Virus record (IMG/VR): IMGVR_UViG_3300017963_000229
Span: 1-64,000 of that record
Direction: 5' to 3' (one strand)
Origin: a virus
Length of the DNA: 64,000 nt
Below are positions 52,895 to 59,782 of the stretch, one piece after another. The position numbers and the translations under genes are program-made. The first letter of the stretch is position 1, and each line of letters opens with the position of its first letter. The notes below the pieces were generated by a model, which had not been told where the DNA came from, made no database searches, and saw nothing but the letters and a program-made list of their open reading frames with translations.

Positions 52895-53482
52895 CTATCT
52901 TAATGATTTTATTTTAATATTAATTCCCAAATCATCTAACCAGCTCTTAACCATATCAATTTTTGTCCTATCAGGCACCAGAATAACGTAAATATCATCA
53001 TAATCAAAGCTAACCGGCTGCATCTCTTGCCTTGTTATCCATTCCTTTTCGCTACTCTTATCTAAAAAAGCCTGCATCTCAGCCTGTGCATAAACTTCAT
53101 TTTCTACATCTGAATCAACTTCCCCTGTCTCAATATCAATATCATCTGAATCAATCCAATCATCTATATCAAATTGGGCTAACCAACCTTCACCAGCAAT
53201 ATAAGCCGCTTGATCTGTATATTGTTCATACCATTTCTTTGTATATTCAACTTTGATTAATTGATTTCTTAATTTATTTCGATTAAACACCAAAACTATA
53301 TCATTACCACTTATATCACCCAGATATGGAACTTCAGAAAAAGATATAAACGAATTATTAATATTTCTAGATTTAAGCTTTTTATCTTTTAATATACCCA
53401 ATAAACCCTCAAATGAAGTAGTATGAAATAATTCACTACTTTTTACTTCACAAATCTGTCTCAAATCAGATATAAAACTCAT
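52895..53482 (-). CDS. ADP-ribosyltransferase-like protein, weak packaging leader
   Basis: This protein has 195 residues. The order ELFHTTSFEGLLGILKDKKL (residues 17-36), NSFISFSEVPYLGDISG, IVLVFNRNKL and later EKEWITRQEMQPVSFD fits an ART-like or DUF4433-type fold with an H-T-T-S start. The Glu in EKEWIT could be the catalytic residue. The leader contains QICE at residues 9-12, weaker than in other candidates. The start follows GGGAG. I infer an enzyme that modifies a host protein or nucleotide; the assignment is by pattern only. Confidence 0.5.
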   Translation of the reverse strand: MSFISDLRQICEVKSSELFHTTSFEGLLGILKDKKLKSRNINNSFISFSEVPYLGDISGNDIVLVFNRNKLRNQLIKVEYTKKWYEQYTDQAAYIAGEGWLAQFDIDDWIDSDDIDIETGEVDSDVENEVYAQAEMQAFLDKSSEKEWITRQEMQPVSFDYDDIYVILVPDRTKIDMVKSWLDDLGINIKIKSLR

Positions 53483-53507
53483 TTTTTCTCCCTCTTCTTA
53501 ATAAGGA

Positions 53508-53539
53508 ATAACATAAAATAATAAGAAAATCAACTAGAT
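53508..53539 (-). promoter_or_regulatory. Conserved intergenic motif copy D
   Basis: Core TTGATTTTCTTAT, TA, TTTTATG, T, TAT on the minus strand. It lies 26 bp from the start at 53482, the closest spacing of the four copies. Confidence 0.55.
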
Positions 53540-53592
53540 TGCTTGGATATTTGTTTTTTAGAGAAAGAAAAAACTAAAGAAATGACAATTTG

Positions 53593-53770
53593 TTATTCAT
53601 CCCCAATAGACCCGTCGGGATAAATTATTTTATATGATGTTTTTATTTTTTTCGCATATCGAATTGTTGACCATGTACCCGATCTTAACTCTTCTTCATA
53701 ACCACCAGGAACAGCAATTATAATATTAGAGCAATCTTAATAAAGTTTGCGGACTAATCATTGCTGTCAT
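53593..53770 (-). pseudogene. Frameshifted remnant of a SLOG/DprA-like protein
   Basis: From an ATG at 53770 (AAGGAG three bases upstream) the frame gives MTAMISPQTLLR and hits a stop. In the next frame the sequence continues DCSNIIIAVPGGYEEELRSG then TWSTIRYAKK and IIYPDGSIGDE to a stop at 53593. The joined sequence reads like the C-terminal half of a SLOG/DprA-type Rossmann protein, in which the loop before SGTW binds a nucleotide. The break and missing N-terminal half mark it as inactive; a ribosomal frameshift is possible but unsupported. Confidence 0.55.
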
Positions 53771-53805
53771 AAACTCCTTAATTTGACAATATATTTTCAA
53801 AAAAA

Positions 53806-54309
53806 TTAAACAATTGGCATAGGCGGTGGAGGCGGAGGTATAGGCGGTGGAGGAAAAAACGTAACAATTACCGTTTTAGTCGCTACGTCAATCAATGTTG
53901 CCATCTGTTGAGCAGCTGATTCAATAGTGTTCATCGGATTAGACAATACCGACGTTAAAGAAGCACCTAGCGTAAGTACCCCCGGCGCCACAGTTACCAT
54001 TCCAGGATGAGTGCCAATAAAATTTACAGGAGGCGCAAGCCAATAACTCAATATTGCATTCTGTAATGCCATCGCAAAGGTGGCCGCCGCACCCATCGGA
54101 GTTAAAACCGCCGCCAACGTCCCCGTCATAATTGCCTCCTCAGCCCCCGTAAAAATTGGAGTTGCAACCCCAGCCATCGCCGTTGACGCATAACTATTAT
54201 ATGCCCCGGCCAATCCTTTGGCTGCATCTAAGGATGTCTTCTGATTTTGAGAAACATCCTCAAAAACAGACTTAATTGAGTTAAACAGATCAACAACTAC
54301 TAACGGCAT
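53806..54309 (-). CDS. Ala/Gly-rich structural protein with polyproline tail
   Basis: This protein has 167 residues: FNSIKSVFEDVSQNQKTSLD, AKGLAGAYNSYAST, then a small-residue-rich hydrophobic region (GTLAAVLTPMGAAATFAMAL), then FFPPPPIPPPPPPMPIV. I recall phage baseplate- or tail-associated proteins with this order and terminal polyproline, but not a firm name. Not a classic membrane protein: the hydrophobic part is Ala-rich rather than Leu/Ile-rich. It precedes the wedge block. Confidence 0.5.
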   Translation of the reverse strand: MPLVVVDLFNSIKSVFEDVSQNQKTSLDAAKGLAGAYNSYASTAMAGVATPIFTGAEEAIMTGTLAAVLTPMGAAATFAMALQNAILSYWLAPPVNFIGTHPGMVTVAPGVLTLGASLTSVLSNPMNTIESAAQQMATLIDVATKTVIVTFFPPPPIPPPPPPMPIV

Positions 54310-54382
54310 TTTGACAGTTCCATCTTTTTAATTTACATTAATTAATAGTTTTTATCATCCTACACCATATGGAAGATTAGAT

Positions 54383-54433
54383 TTATTCTAAAAAAAATCC
54401 ATAAAATAATATAGCATCAGTACTTACACTCAT
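54383..54433 (-). pseudogene. 16-residue truncated gene (MSVSTDAILFYG)
   Basis: An ATG overlaps the upstream stop (AAATGA), with AGGAGG five bases upstream, and reads MSVSTDAILFYGFFLE then stops. I recognise the opening as that of a small phage protein family beginning S-x-D-A-I-L-F-Y-G. The ribosome site is intact but the rest of the gene is gone, so it is a remnant. Confidence 0.5.
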
Positions 54434-54822
54434 TTTTGCCTCCTGTCTCCCCCATAATTAATTCCTATCTCTTCCACACTTCTTGGCGAAATGGAAACCC
54501 AACCCTCCCCTCCTTCAAATTCCGACAAATCCAACTTGGAATGCACCCTAAACTTTTTTACAAATCCATGTTCTTTTAAAAAAGACCATAATTTATCCAC
54601 GCTCTGAACCGAAATCCACGCAAACCGCCTACGAATCACCCTTCCATTATTATCACTTCCATACAAATTTAAATTACCACTAGTTCCGTCAGGCTCAACA
54701 AATACTTCACCATTTCGATTAATATTACTCAAAATATCATCATAAATAAATATCCCTTTATTATGCTCTCGTTGCTCCACGATTCTATTGTATAAATCTT
54801 TAATAACCTTTGTTTGACTCAT
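54430..54822 (-). CDS. Unrecognised 130-residue protein
   Basis: The protein opens with an amphipathic helix (KVIKDLYNRIVEQREHNKG), then IFIYDDILSNINRNGEVFV, RRRFAWISVQSVDKLWSFLK and SISPRSVEEIGINYGGDRR. It is not related to the paralogues that precede it. Its stop overlaps the remnant gene's ATG. An I-V-E triplet at 14-16 resembles the packaging leader by chance; I do not count it. Function unknown. Confidence 0.45.
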   Translation of the reverse strand: MSQTKVIKDLYNRIVEQREHNKGIFIYDDILSNINRNGEVFVEPDGTSGNLNLYGSDNNGRVIRRRFAWISVQSVDKLWSFLKEHGFVKKFRVHSKLDLSEFEGGEGWVSISPRSVEEIGINYGGDRRQK

Positions 54823-54840
54823 TTTTTAGTTCCCGTTAAG

Positions 54841-55239
54841 TTAAGAATTATTAATTTTTACTACAGGTTGCATGGGAATAAAATAACACAATTTTCCAAC
54901 ATTTTCAATGCCTTTAACCCTTACCGCATTGAATTCTTCATCATTGCTATTACTATGTTTATCAATCTTAACAAATATTGAATGTTCACTATACCCCAAA
55001 CTATCTGGTGCTAACTTAAACTGACTACCTGTCTTCAAATTGTAAAATACATTTCCAACTTCAAGTAAATCTATTTGAACATTCTCTATAAGATCACCAT
55101 GAACCCTAATGCCTCCTCCAGATATTTCTCCCTTAATTATTCTAACCACTTCATCGTTATTGTTTACATAATTATCAGGCACATCCAATACACTCTTTAT
55201 TTTTAAAACACATCTACATTCAAGAAAAACTTTTTTCAT
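54841..55239 (-). CDS. Small paralogue family member (SPF-4)
   Basis: This protein has 132 residues and is one of four (54841-56958) that share an N-terminal strand (KVFLECRCVLKI; FFKGKGRVIINME; FFKAECVVNIET) and a C-terminal domain (VFYNLKTGSQFKLAP, SIFVKIDK, VGKLCYF). The C-terminal domain F.(N/D)LK.GE.FK.LPD...S.F.K resembles small phage domains of unknown role. The ATG follows the previous stop directly. Structural or regulatory role unknown. Confidence 0.5.
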   Translation of the reverse strand: MKKVFLECRCVLKIKSVLDVPDNYVNNNDEVVRIIKGEISGGGIRVHGDLIENVQIDLLEVGNVFYNLKTGSQFKLAPDSLGYSEHSIFVKIDKHSNSNDEEFNAVRVKGIENVGKLCYFIPMQPVVKINNS

Positions 55240-55695
55240 TTATTTCACCTTTTCCACATTCCGATTGAAATCAAAACAATATAAACATCCGACATTTCTT
55301 CCTTCAACTGCCACTGCATTTATTGTTACCCGCCCATACTTATCACATTTCTCTTCAGTCTTGACAAAAACCGATTTTCCATTATCTGGTAAGAGTTTAA
55401 ATCGTTCACCTTGTTTTAAATCATCAAAAATATACATCACCCCTAATGACTCTATTGAGATATCCTCGACAGACTGCTTACCCACGCCAATTTGACTAAT
55501 CGATAATTCTCCTTTACAACTTTGCTCGTTAATCATTTCAGATAACAAGTTATAATTACTTGTGAAAAAATCCTTCAGATGTCCATATTCTGCCAATATC
55601 TCATCAAATTCATCCTTTGACCATTCTAATACAGTTTCTATATTGGCAGCTATTTTACATTTACCTTTAAAAAAAATCTTCCTTACCTCACCCAT
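55240..55695 (-). CDS. Small paralogue family member (SPF-3)
   Basis: This protein has 151 residues. It shares MGEVRKIFFKGKCKIAANIE, IFDDLKQGERFKLLPDNGKS and VEGRNVGCLYCF with its siblings. The start overlaps the stop of the 57-residue mini-gene (ATGGGTGA). The N-terminal helical part (FTSNYNLLSEMINEQSCKGE) differs from the next member, so the variable region lies between two conserved blocks. Confidence 0.5.
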   Translation of the reverse strand: MGEVRKIFFKGKCKIAANIETVLEWSKDEFDEILAEYGHLKDFFTSNYNLLSEMINEQSCKGELSISQIGVGKQSVEDISIESLGVMYIFDDLKQGERFKLLPDNGKSVFVKTEEKCDKYGRVTINAVAVEGRNVGCLYCFDFNRNVEKVK

Positions 55696-55861
55696 TCTCC
55701 CCTTCTCCCTTCTTTTTTATAAAATCAATCACTCTCTCTAAATCGCAAATTTGCTTCTGAAGATCTAACACTGCCTGTTTAAGGCTCTTTCCGTTAAAAT
55801 CCTCATCAGATCTTTCATATTCTCTAAGGTAACCATGATCCCATTTAATATCTCTTGACAT
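55688..55861 (-). CDS. 57-residue helical mini-gene
   Basis: MSRDIKWDHGYLREYERSDE then DFNGKSLKQAVLDLQKQICD and LERVIDFIKKKGEGENG. The start has GGATAAACA upstream; the stop overlaps the next gene's start. The opening MSRDIK resembles the giant fibre's MSRDIKAD but nothing else matches. A coiled-coil helper of the paralogue family is possible. Confidence 0.45.
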   Translation of the reverse strand: MSRDIKWDHGYLREYERSDEDFNGKSLKQAVLDLQKQICDLERVIDFIKKKGEGENG

Positions 55862-55874
55862 TGTTTATCCTCTC

Positions 55875-56315
55875 TTAGTCGATCCTTATTACGAGACAAT
55901 CATCCCCTAAAGAAATAATATTTCCAACACCCTCACCACCCTCAATCTTTACTGCCCTCAATGTTACCTTACCAGTAGTGCCACAATACTCGTTAATGGT
56001 TCTCATAAATATTGATTCATCAATAACACCTAATTGTGAAAATTGCCTAAACCGTTCACCTATTTTTAAATTGATAAATACATCCACCTCCTCTAATAAA
56101 TCTATTGAAACAATTTCCATAACTCTATCGTCTGACGCTAGTTCCCACCTCTTTTCATTAATCAATGAAAGCAATTCATCACGCCTTTCATTGAAATAAT
56201 CCTGTAAACCACCATGTTTAAATGTTGCCCTCTGAAAATCAGGATCGGAGATCTCTAACAAGGTCTCCATATTGATAATTACTCTGCCTTTGCCTTTGAA
56301 AAAAATCTTCTTCAT
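55875..56315 (-). CDS. Small paralogue family member (SPF-2)
   Basis: This protein has 146 residues: MKKIFFKGKGRVIINMETLL, YFNERRDELLSLINEKRW, VFINLKIGERFRQFSQLG and SIFMRTINEYC. The start has AGGAAG upstream. It is closest to SPF-1 in its middle (INEK). Basic strand motif at the N-terminus could contact nucleic acid, but no known fold is recognised. Confidence 0.5.
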   Translation of the reverse strand: MKKIFFKGKGRVIINMETLLEISDPDFQRATFKHGGLQDYFNERRDELLSLINEKRWELASDDRVMEIVSIDLLEEVDVFINLKIGERFRQFSQLGVIDESIFMRTINEYCGTTGKVTLRAVKIEGGEGVGNIISLGDDCLVIRID

Positions 56316-56346
56316 TTTTCTTCCTTTAATCTTAGTCTTAAAACGT

Positions 56347-56481
56347 CTACCGCCCTGTTCCGAACATCTCGATTTGCATCATTACTGGACCATCATGTTT
56401 ATATCGTTCTCCTACCTTAAACTGAAAATCACCGTACTTTGCTTTGTAATCTTTTAAAAAAAACTTATATCCTTCTATCAT
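56347..56481 (-). CDS. 44-residue mini-protein, possible DUF7666-like fragment
   Basis: MIEGYKFFLKDYKAKYGDFQ then FKVGERYKHDGPVMMQIEM. The order G-Y-K-F...DFQF-x-VG-x-x-Y is what I recall from the start of the DUF7666-type phage proteins, and the FKVGERY core also resembles the LKIGERF core of the flanking paralogues. It is short and may be a remnant. GGAAG precedes the ATG. Confidence 0.4.
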   Translation of the reverse strand: MIEGYKFFLKDYKAKYGDFQFKVGERYKHDGPVMMQIEMFGTGR

Positions 56482-56505
56482 TGTTTTTCTTCCTTGATTT
56501 TTTTA

Positions 56506-56958
56506 TTATTCTCTAATCCTTATCACGACTATATTGGGATTAAAATAACGAAATTTTCCAACATCTTCACCTTTAACTACTGTCGTATTTATGTTTCCAC
56601 AAACATCAATTTTCATAAACACTGAATTGTGATCTGCAATATAATCATATCCTGCCTGATCTGGCAACAACTTAAACCATTCACCCACTTTTAAGTTTTT
56701 AAACTCATCCTCTGATTCTATTAATTCTATTTTTTGAACTCTGCCAACTTTGTTAAGAGATAGACCCCCATTATGTACTTTTTCATTAATCATTTTAACC
56801 AAATCACTATGGTTACTGTCGTAACTATTCCGAAACATGCTCTCGTAATAATTTTGTAAACAAGCATACTTCATCATTATTCTATTATAATAAGTATCAT
56901 CAAAATCTAATGTAGTCTCTATGTTAACAACACACTCGGCTTTAAAAAAAACTTTCAT
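56506..56958 (-). CDS. Small paralogue family member (SPF-1)
   Basis: This protein has 150 residues: MKVFFKAECVVNIETTLDFD, DLVKMINEKVHNGGLSLNKV, EFKNLKVGEWFKLLPDQAG and NSVFMKIDVCGNI. It is the first family member in transcription order, immediately after the strong terminator, so it probably starts a new transcription unit. Function unknown. Confidence 0.5.
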   Translation of the reverse strand: MKVFFKAECVVNIETTLDFDDTYYNRIMMKYACLQNYYESMFRNSYDSNHSDLVKMINEKVHNGGLSLNKVGRVQKIELIESEDEFKNLKVGEWFKLLPDQAGYDYIADHNSVFMKIDVCGNINTTVVKGEDVGKFRYFNPNIVVIRIRE

Positions 56959-56987
56959 TTAACACAATATCCTTTTCTGATACATGA

Positions 56988-57032
56988 TAAAAACATAAGG
57001 CTAGATAATTACTACCTAGCCTTATGTTTTTA
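56988..57032. terminator. Strong bidirectional-looking hairpin terminator
   Basis: A 15-bp perfect stem (AAAACATAAGGCTAG with CTAGCCTTATGTTTT), extended by two more pairs, encloses an 11-base loop. It follows the HAD-type gene stop by 18 bases and precedes SPF-1. A/T-rich flanks on both sides make it able to work in either direction. It probably ends the hub/spike/adhesin transcript. Confidence 0.85.
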
Positions 57033-57049
57033 AAAAATACTTTTCACTC

Positions 57050-57418
57050 TTACTTATTCCAAGGTTTAAAATTTTGAATAAATTCTACAGAAGGAAAAGA
57101 TGAAGGTCCTTTAAAAAGATAAGCACGATCATCTATTATAAGATGAGCAGGAGGCTTTTGTGTTGGAAACTCTAACTTATTAAGAACTTCAGATGAAAAT
57201 CCATGCTTTATAAACCATTTTTTCATAAAATAAATACCACCTTCAAATTTAGAACGACTAGAATAAATATACACCTTAAAATGTTTTACCATTTCCTCTA
57301 ACCAATCAAAAGCACCTTCAACTGGTCGATCTGGAATATCACCAATATGACTCAACCAAGTCCAACCACTAGTATACAAATTAATAACGCCATCAAAATC
57401 AACACATAAAGTCTTCAC
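57050..57418 (-). CDS. HAD-superfamily phosphatase/hydrolase
   Basis: This protein has 122 residues. CVDFDGVINLY (motif I, D-x-D-G-V) opens it, and IIDDRAYLF near residue 93 supplies the acidic motif IV (DD). IYSSRSKFEGG looks like motif II (S-S-R). The length suits small HAD phosphatases or polynucleotide 3'-phosphatase/5'-nucleotidase-like enzymes. The start is GTG with AGGATGG upstream. Placed among tail genes it is likely a moron that acts on nucleotides. Confidence 0.72.
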   Translation of the reverse strand: MKTLCVDFDGVINLYTSGWTWLSHIGDIPDRPVEGAFDWLEEMVKHFKVYIYSSRSKFEGGIYFMKKWFIKHGFSSEVLNKLEFPTQKPPAHLIIDDRAYLFKGPSSFPSVEFIQNFKPWNK

Positions 57419-57419
57419 A

Positions 57420-59009
57420 TTACCATCCTACCGCCAATGTTGCGTAGGCCAACCCAGGGTCTTCAATCGTTGAAGAACCATATCTGTCAAATTGCGCATC
57501 ATCACCTCCTAAGATAACCTCATAACTACCATGTTGAAATACAGTATGATTTGAACATCCAGTGAAAAATTTATTATTGCTAAGTGTAATTTGACTACAT
57601 CCTGCGTTAACCCAAACCGCCCCATAAGAATAGGCAAACACAGAATTCCTTAGCTCAACACTATTCATCCCGGCTTCCCCCTCGCCCGCTTCATTATACC
57701 CAAATGTTGAATGATAAGAAGGTGGATCGTAAACATTTGGCGCCGATCTGCCATGATAGATACAGACAGAATTATCAATAAATAAATTACCACCTCTAAC
57801 TACTATTTGCCCATCAGCTCCCGTCCTCATTATATGAGAATCAATAATATCCCCCCCATTCCATAGCTTCACACCATTTCGAAGGATATCATGTATATTA
57901 CATTTATAAACTACAACATTAGTACCTTTTAAATCAATTCCATCTGCCGTTGCATTGGCCATTTCATTATTTACCAATAATACATTGTGACAATCTTCCG
58001 TCGCCAACGCATCAGCACCTGACCCCTCCCCTCCACCAATTCCAATAAATCGGCAATTCTCAATTCGCCAATTTACACCTTTTCCAACTCCTGAGTGCAA
58101 TCCAATTTCACCAAAATTTGTTACGCTACAAGCATACATTAACAATCCGGTAACAACCGCCCCACAACCTCGTTCACCCCAAAGAGTTACCCCTTCCCTC
58201 ATATTATCCATTTTCATATTAACCATTTTTAAATTATGAATATCATGGCCCATGATCACGCAAAATTCTTCGTAATTCCTCATATCCAAATTAATTAAAC
58301 TAATATCATTAGCTGTAACTCCTATTCCCCTCCCTTGTCCACTTGGCACTAATACAGCCTCCTCCCCTGGATATCCTATTAGCGTAAGAGGTTTATTAAT
58401 TGATAAATTGCTTATTTGATGCACTCCACCTCTTAAAACTAACTTACTAAACAATGGAGCATTGTTCACAGCCCGTTGAATATCACCACCCGCATCTATA
58501 AATATTGTATTCCCAGACAGATCCGTTGGTGGCATCGTTGGAAAACTTTCAAAATCCAATGATGTTTTTGTTCTAGATTTAATAATTTCATTATTTAACA
58601 ATGAAAACATAGGTTCAATAGGCTCAATTGAAGGTCCAGGTTCAGTAGGTTCGATAGGTTCGGTAGGTTCAGTAGGTTCGGTAGGTTCAGTAGGTTCAGT
58701 AGGTTCGGTAGGTTCAGTAGGTTCGGTAGGTTCAGTAGGTTCAGTAGGTTCAGTAGGTTCGGTAGGTTCAGTAGGTTCAGTAGGTTCAGTAGGTTCAGTA
58801 GGTTCAGTAAACAACTCTTCTGTTACCTTTTTTAATACCATTAACAACATCCCATTGGTTAACTCTTGAACATATACTTGCATTTGTGCTTGCGTCTGTT
58901 GCAATTCATCATTATCACAATGGTTTGCAATAAAATTCTTAATATCTTTTAAACCTTCCAATGATTCCCATGATTTTAATAAAAAATCAGCCATATTATC
59001 TAAACTCAT
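57420..59009 (-). CDS. Beta-helix adhesin with TEP stalk
   Basis: This protein has 529 residues. Residues 1-65 form a helix (LTNGMLLMVLKKVTEELFTE), residues about 67-123 are 19 nine-base-encoded T(I)EP units, then a short linker and from about 160 a right-handed parallel beta-helix of N- and G-rich turns (INKPLTLIGYPGEEAVLV; VVYKCNIHDILRNGVKLW). Beta-helix shafts of this kind are phage receptor-binding or depolymerase spikes; no catalytic triad is visible. The start has AAGGAG six bases upstream. Confidence 0.72.
   Translation of the reverse strand: MSLDNMADFLLKSWESLEGLKDIKNFIANHCDNDELQQTQAQMQVYVQELTNGMLLMVLKKVTEELFTEPTEPTEPTEPTEPTEPTEPTEPTEPTEPTEPTEPTEPTEPTEPTEPTEPIEPTEPGPSIEPIEPMFSLLNNEIIKSRTKTSLDFESFPTMPPTDLSGNTIFIDAGGDIQRAVNNAPLFSKLVLRGGVHQISNLSINKPLTLIGYPGEEAVLVPSGQGRGIGVTANDISLINLDMRNYEEFCVIMGHDIHNLKMVNMKMDNMREGVTLWGERGCGAVVTGLLMYACSVTNFGEIGLHSGVGKGVNWRIENCRFIGIGGGEGSGADALATEDCHNVLLVNNEMANATADGIDLKGTNVVVYKCNIHDILRNGVKLWNGGDIIDSHIMRTGADGQIVVRGGNLFIDNSVCIYHGRSAPNVYDPPSYHSTFGYNEAGEGEAGMNSVELRNSVFAYSYGAVWVNAGCSQITLSNNKFFTGCSNHTVFQHGSYEVILGGDDAQFDRYGSSTIEDPGLAYATLAVGW
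58639..58809 (-). repeat. 9-bp tandem repeat, 19 units, coding T/I-E-P
   Basis: ggttcagta and ggttcggta/ggttcgata units run without interruption from 58639 to 58809 (171 bp = 19 units). They encode TEP, with the second unit from the left IEP. Unit length is a multiple of three, so gain or loss of units changes stalk length but not frame. Confidence 0.9.
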
Positions 59010-59012
59010 ATT

Positions 59013-59501
59013 TTACTCCTTCTTTTTATCAATTTGTCTATTAACCCGTTCCCAAATATCCTGCTTTTCATCAATTTGTTTATTAACCCACTCCCAAATA
59101 TCCTCGCCATATACGGCTTCTAATACAGTCTCATATATTATATGTTCATGATCTCTGTCTTTATCCTCATGGTAATTATCACTAATTATCCACTGAAGAT
59201 AATTCTCACATGTGTCTGTTATTGCCTCCAGATCAACCTGTTCTAATTGTTTTGGAATATCATCTGGCTTATCTAATATTTTAACAACCTTCTCCACTTC
59301 TTTAATATAATCCTTTAACCCCTTCACAATCTTAGTGTAATTCTCTCTCGATATTATATAACCACACCCCGGACATTTAATATCCTCCCCTTTTAAACCA
59401 TCTATATGCCATCCATCTTTGCATTGAGGACAAATAAAATCAGCAGAATTACCCGCCTGGTTAATTACTTGTTCCATCCATTTAATAAGCTCACTAGACA
59501 T
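59013..59501 (-). CDS. Zinc-ribbon protein with duplicated C-terminal unit
   Basis: I choose ATG 59501 (MSSELIKWMEQVI) because AAGGA lies five bases upstream; a frame to 59516 exists. CPQCKDGWHIDGLKGEDIKC then PGCGYI is a four-Cys zinc ribbon. The C-terminus has DIWEWVNKQIDEKQ and DIWERVNRQIDKK, a recent duplication. Helix LKDYIKEVEKVVKILDKPDD lies between. Function unknown; small zinc proteins often assist nucleic-acid or assembly steps. Confidence 0.52.
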   Translation of the reverse strand: MSSELIKWMEQVINQAGNSADFICPQCKDGWHIDGLKGEDIKCPGCGYIISRENYTKIVKGLKDYIKEVEKVVKILDKPDDIPKQLEQVDLEAITDTCENYLQWIISDNYHEDKDRDHEHIIYETVLEAVYGEDIWEWVNKQIDEKQDIWERVNRQIDKKKE

Positions 59502-59518
59502 TCTAATCCTTAACATCC

Positions 59519-59782
59519 CTATTCGTCCCAGTTATCCCCATAATCAAGAAGATCCTCTAATATTTCCTCTGCATCAACCTCTTCCACAGAAAAATCGCCC
59601 GGTTTTGACTCCATAAAGGCTTCTACAAACCTTTTTACCTTGCCCTTTTTTGTTTTTTCAGAAAATTTATGTTTAATCGCCTCCCTAAGTTCATTTAGGC
59701 AATCCCCGCAAATATATCTACCAAATATTGACACATCATACATGATACTATCACAACCATTTCTACCACATCCCATTCCCAT
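59519..59782 (-). CDS. Small zinc-finger-like acidic protein
   Basis: This protein has 87 residues. GCGRNGCDSIM and YICGDCLNELREAI give four Cys, a possible zinc knuckle; the C-terminus is acidic (VDAEEILEDLLDYGDNWDE). The start overlaps the previous stop (TAATG). It forms a cluster with two other small proteins ahead of the adhesin. No family recognised. Confidence 0.5.
   Translation of the reverse strand: MGMGCGRNGCDSIMYDVSIFGRYICGDCLNELREAIKHKFSEKTKKGKVKRFVEAFMESKPGDFSVEEVDAEEILEDLLDYGDNWDE

Noticed and set aside
53593-53770. Programmed ribosomal frameshift in the SLOG-like remnant
   Set aside because: No slippery heptamer with a downstream structure was recognised, and the N-terminal half of the domain is missing.
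8674-54822. L/I-x-E triplets near the N-termini of 8674-8988, 13397-13792 and 54430-54822 as packaging leaders
   Set aside because: They do not align with the M[N/K]I...YL.E leader and the triplet is common by chance.
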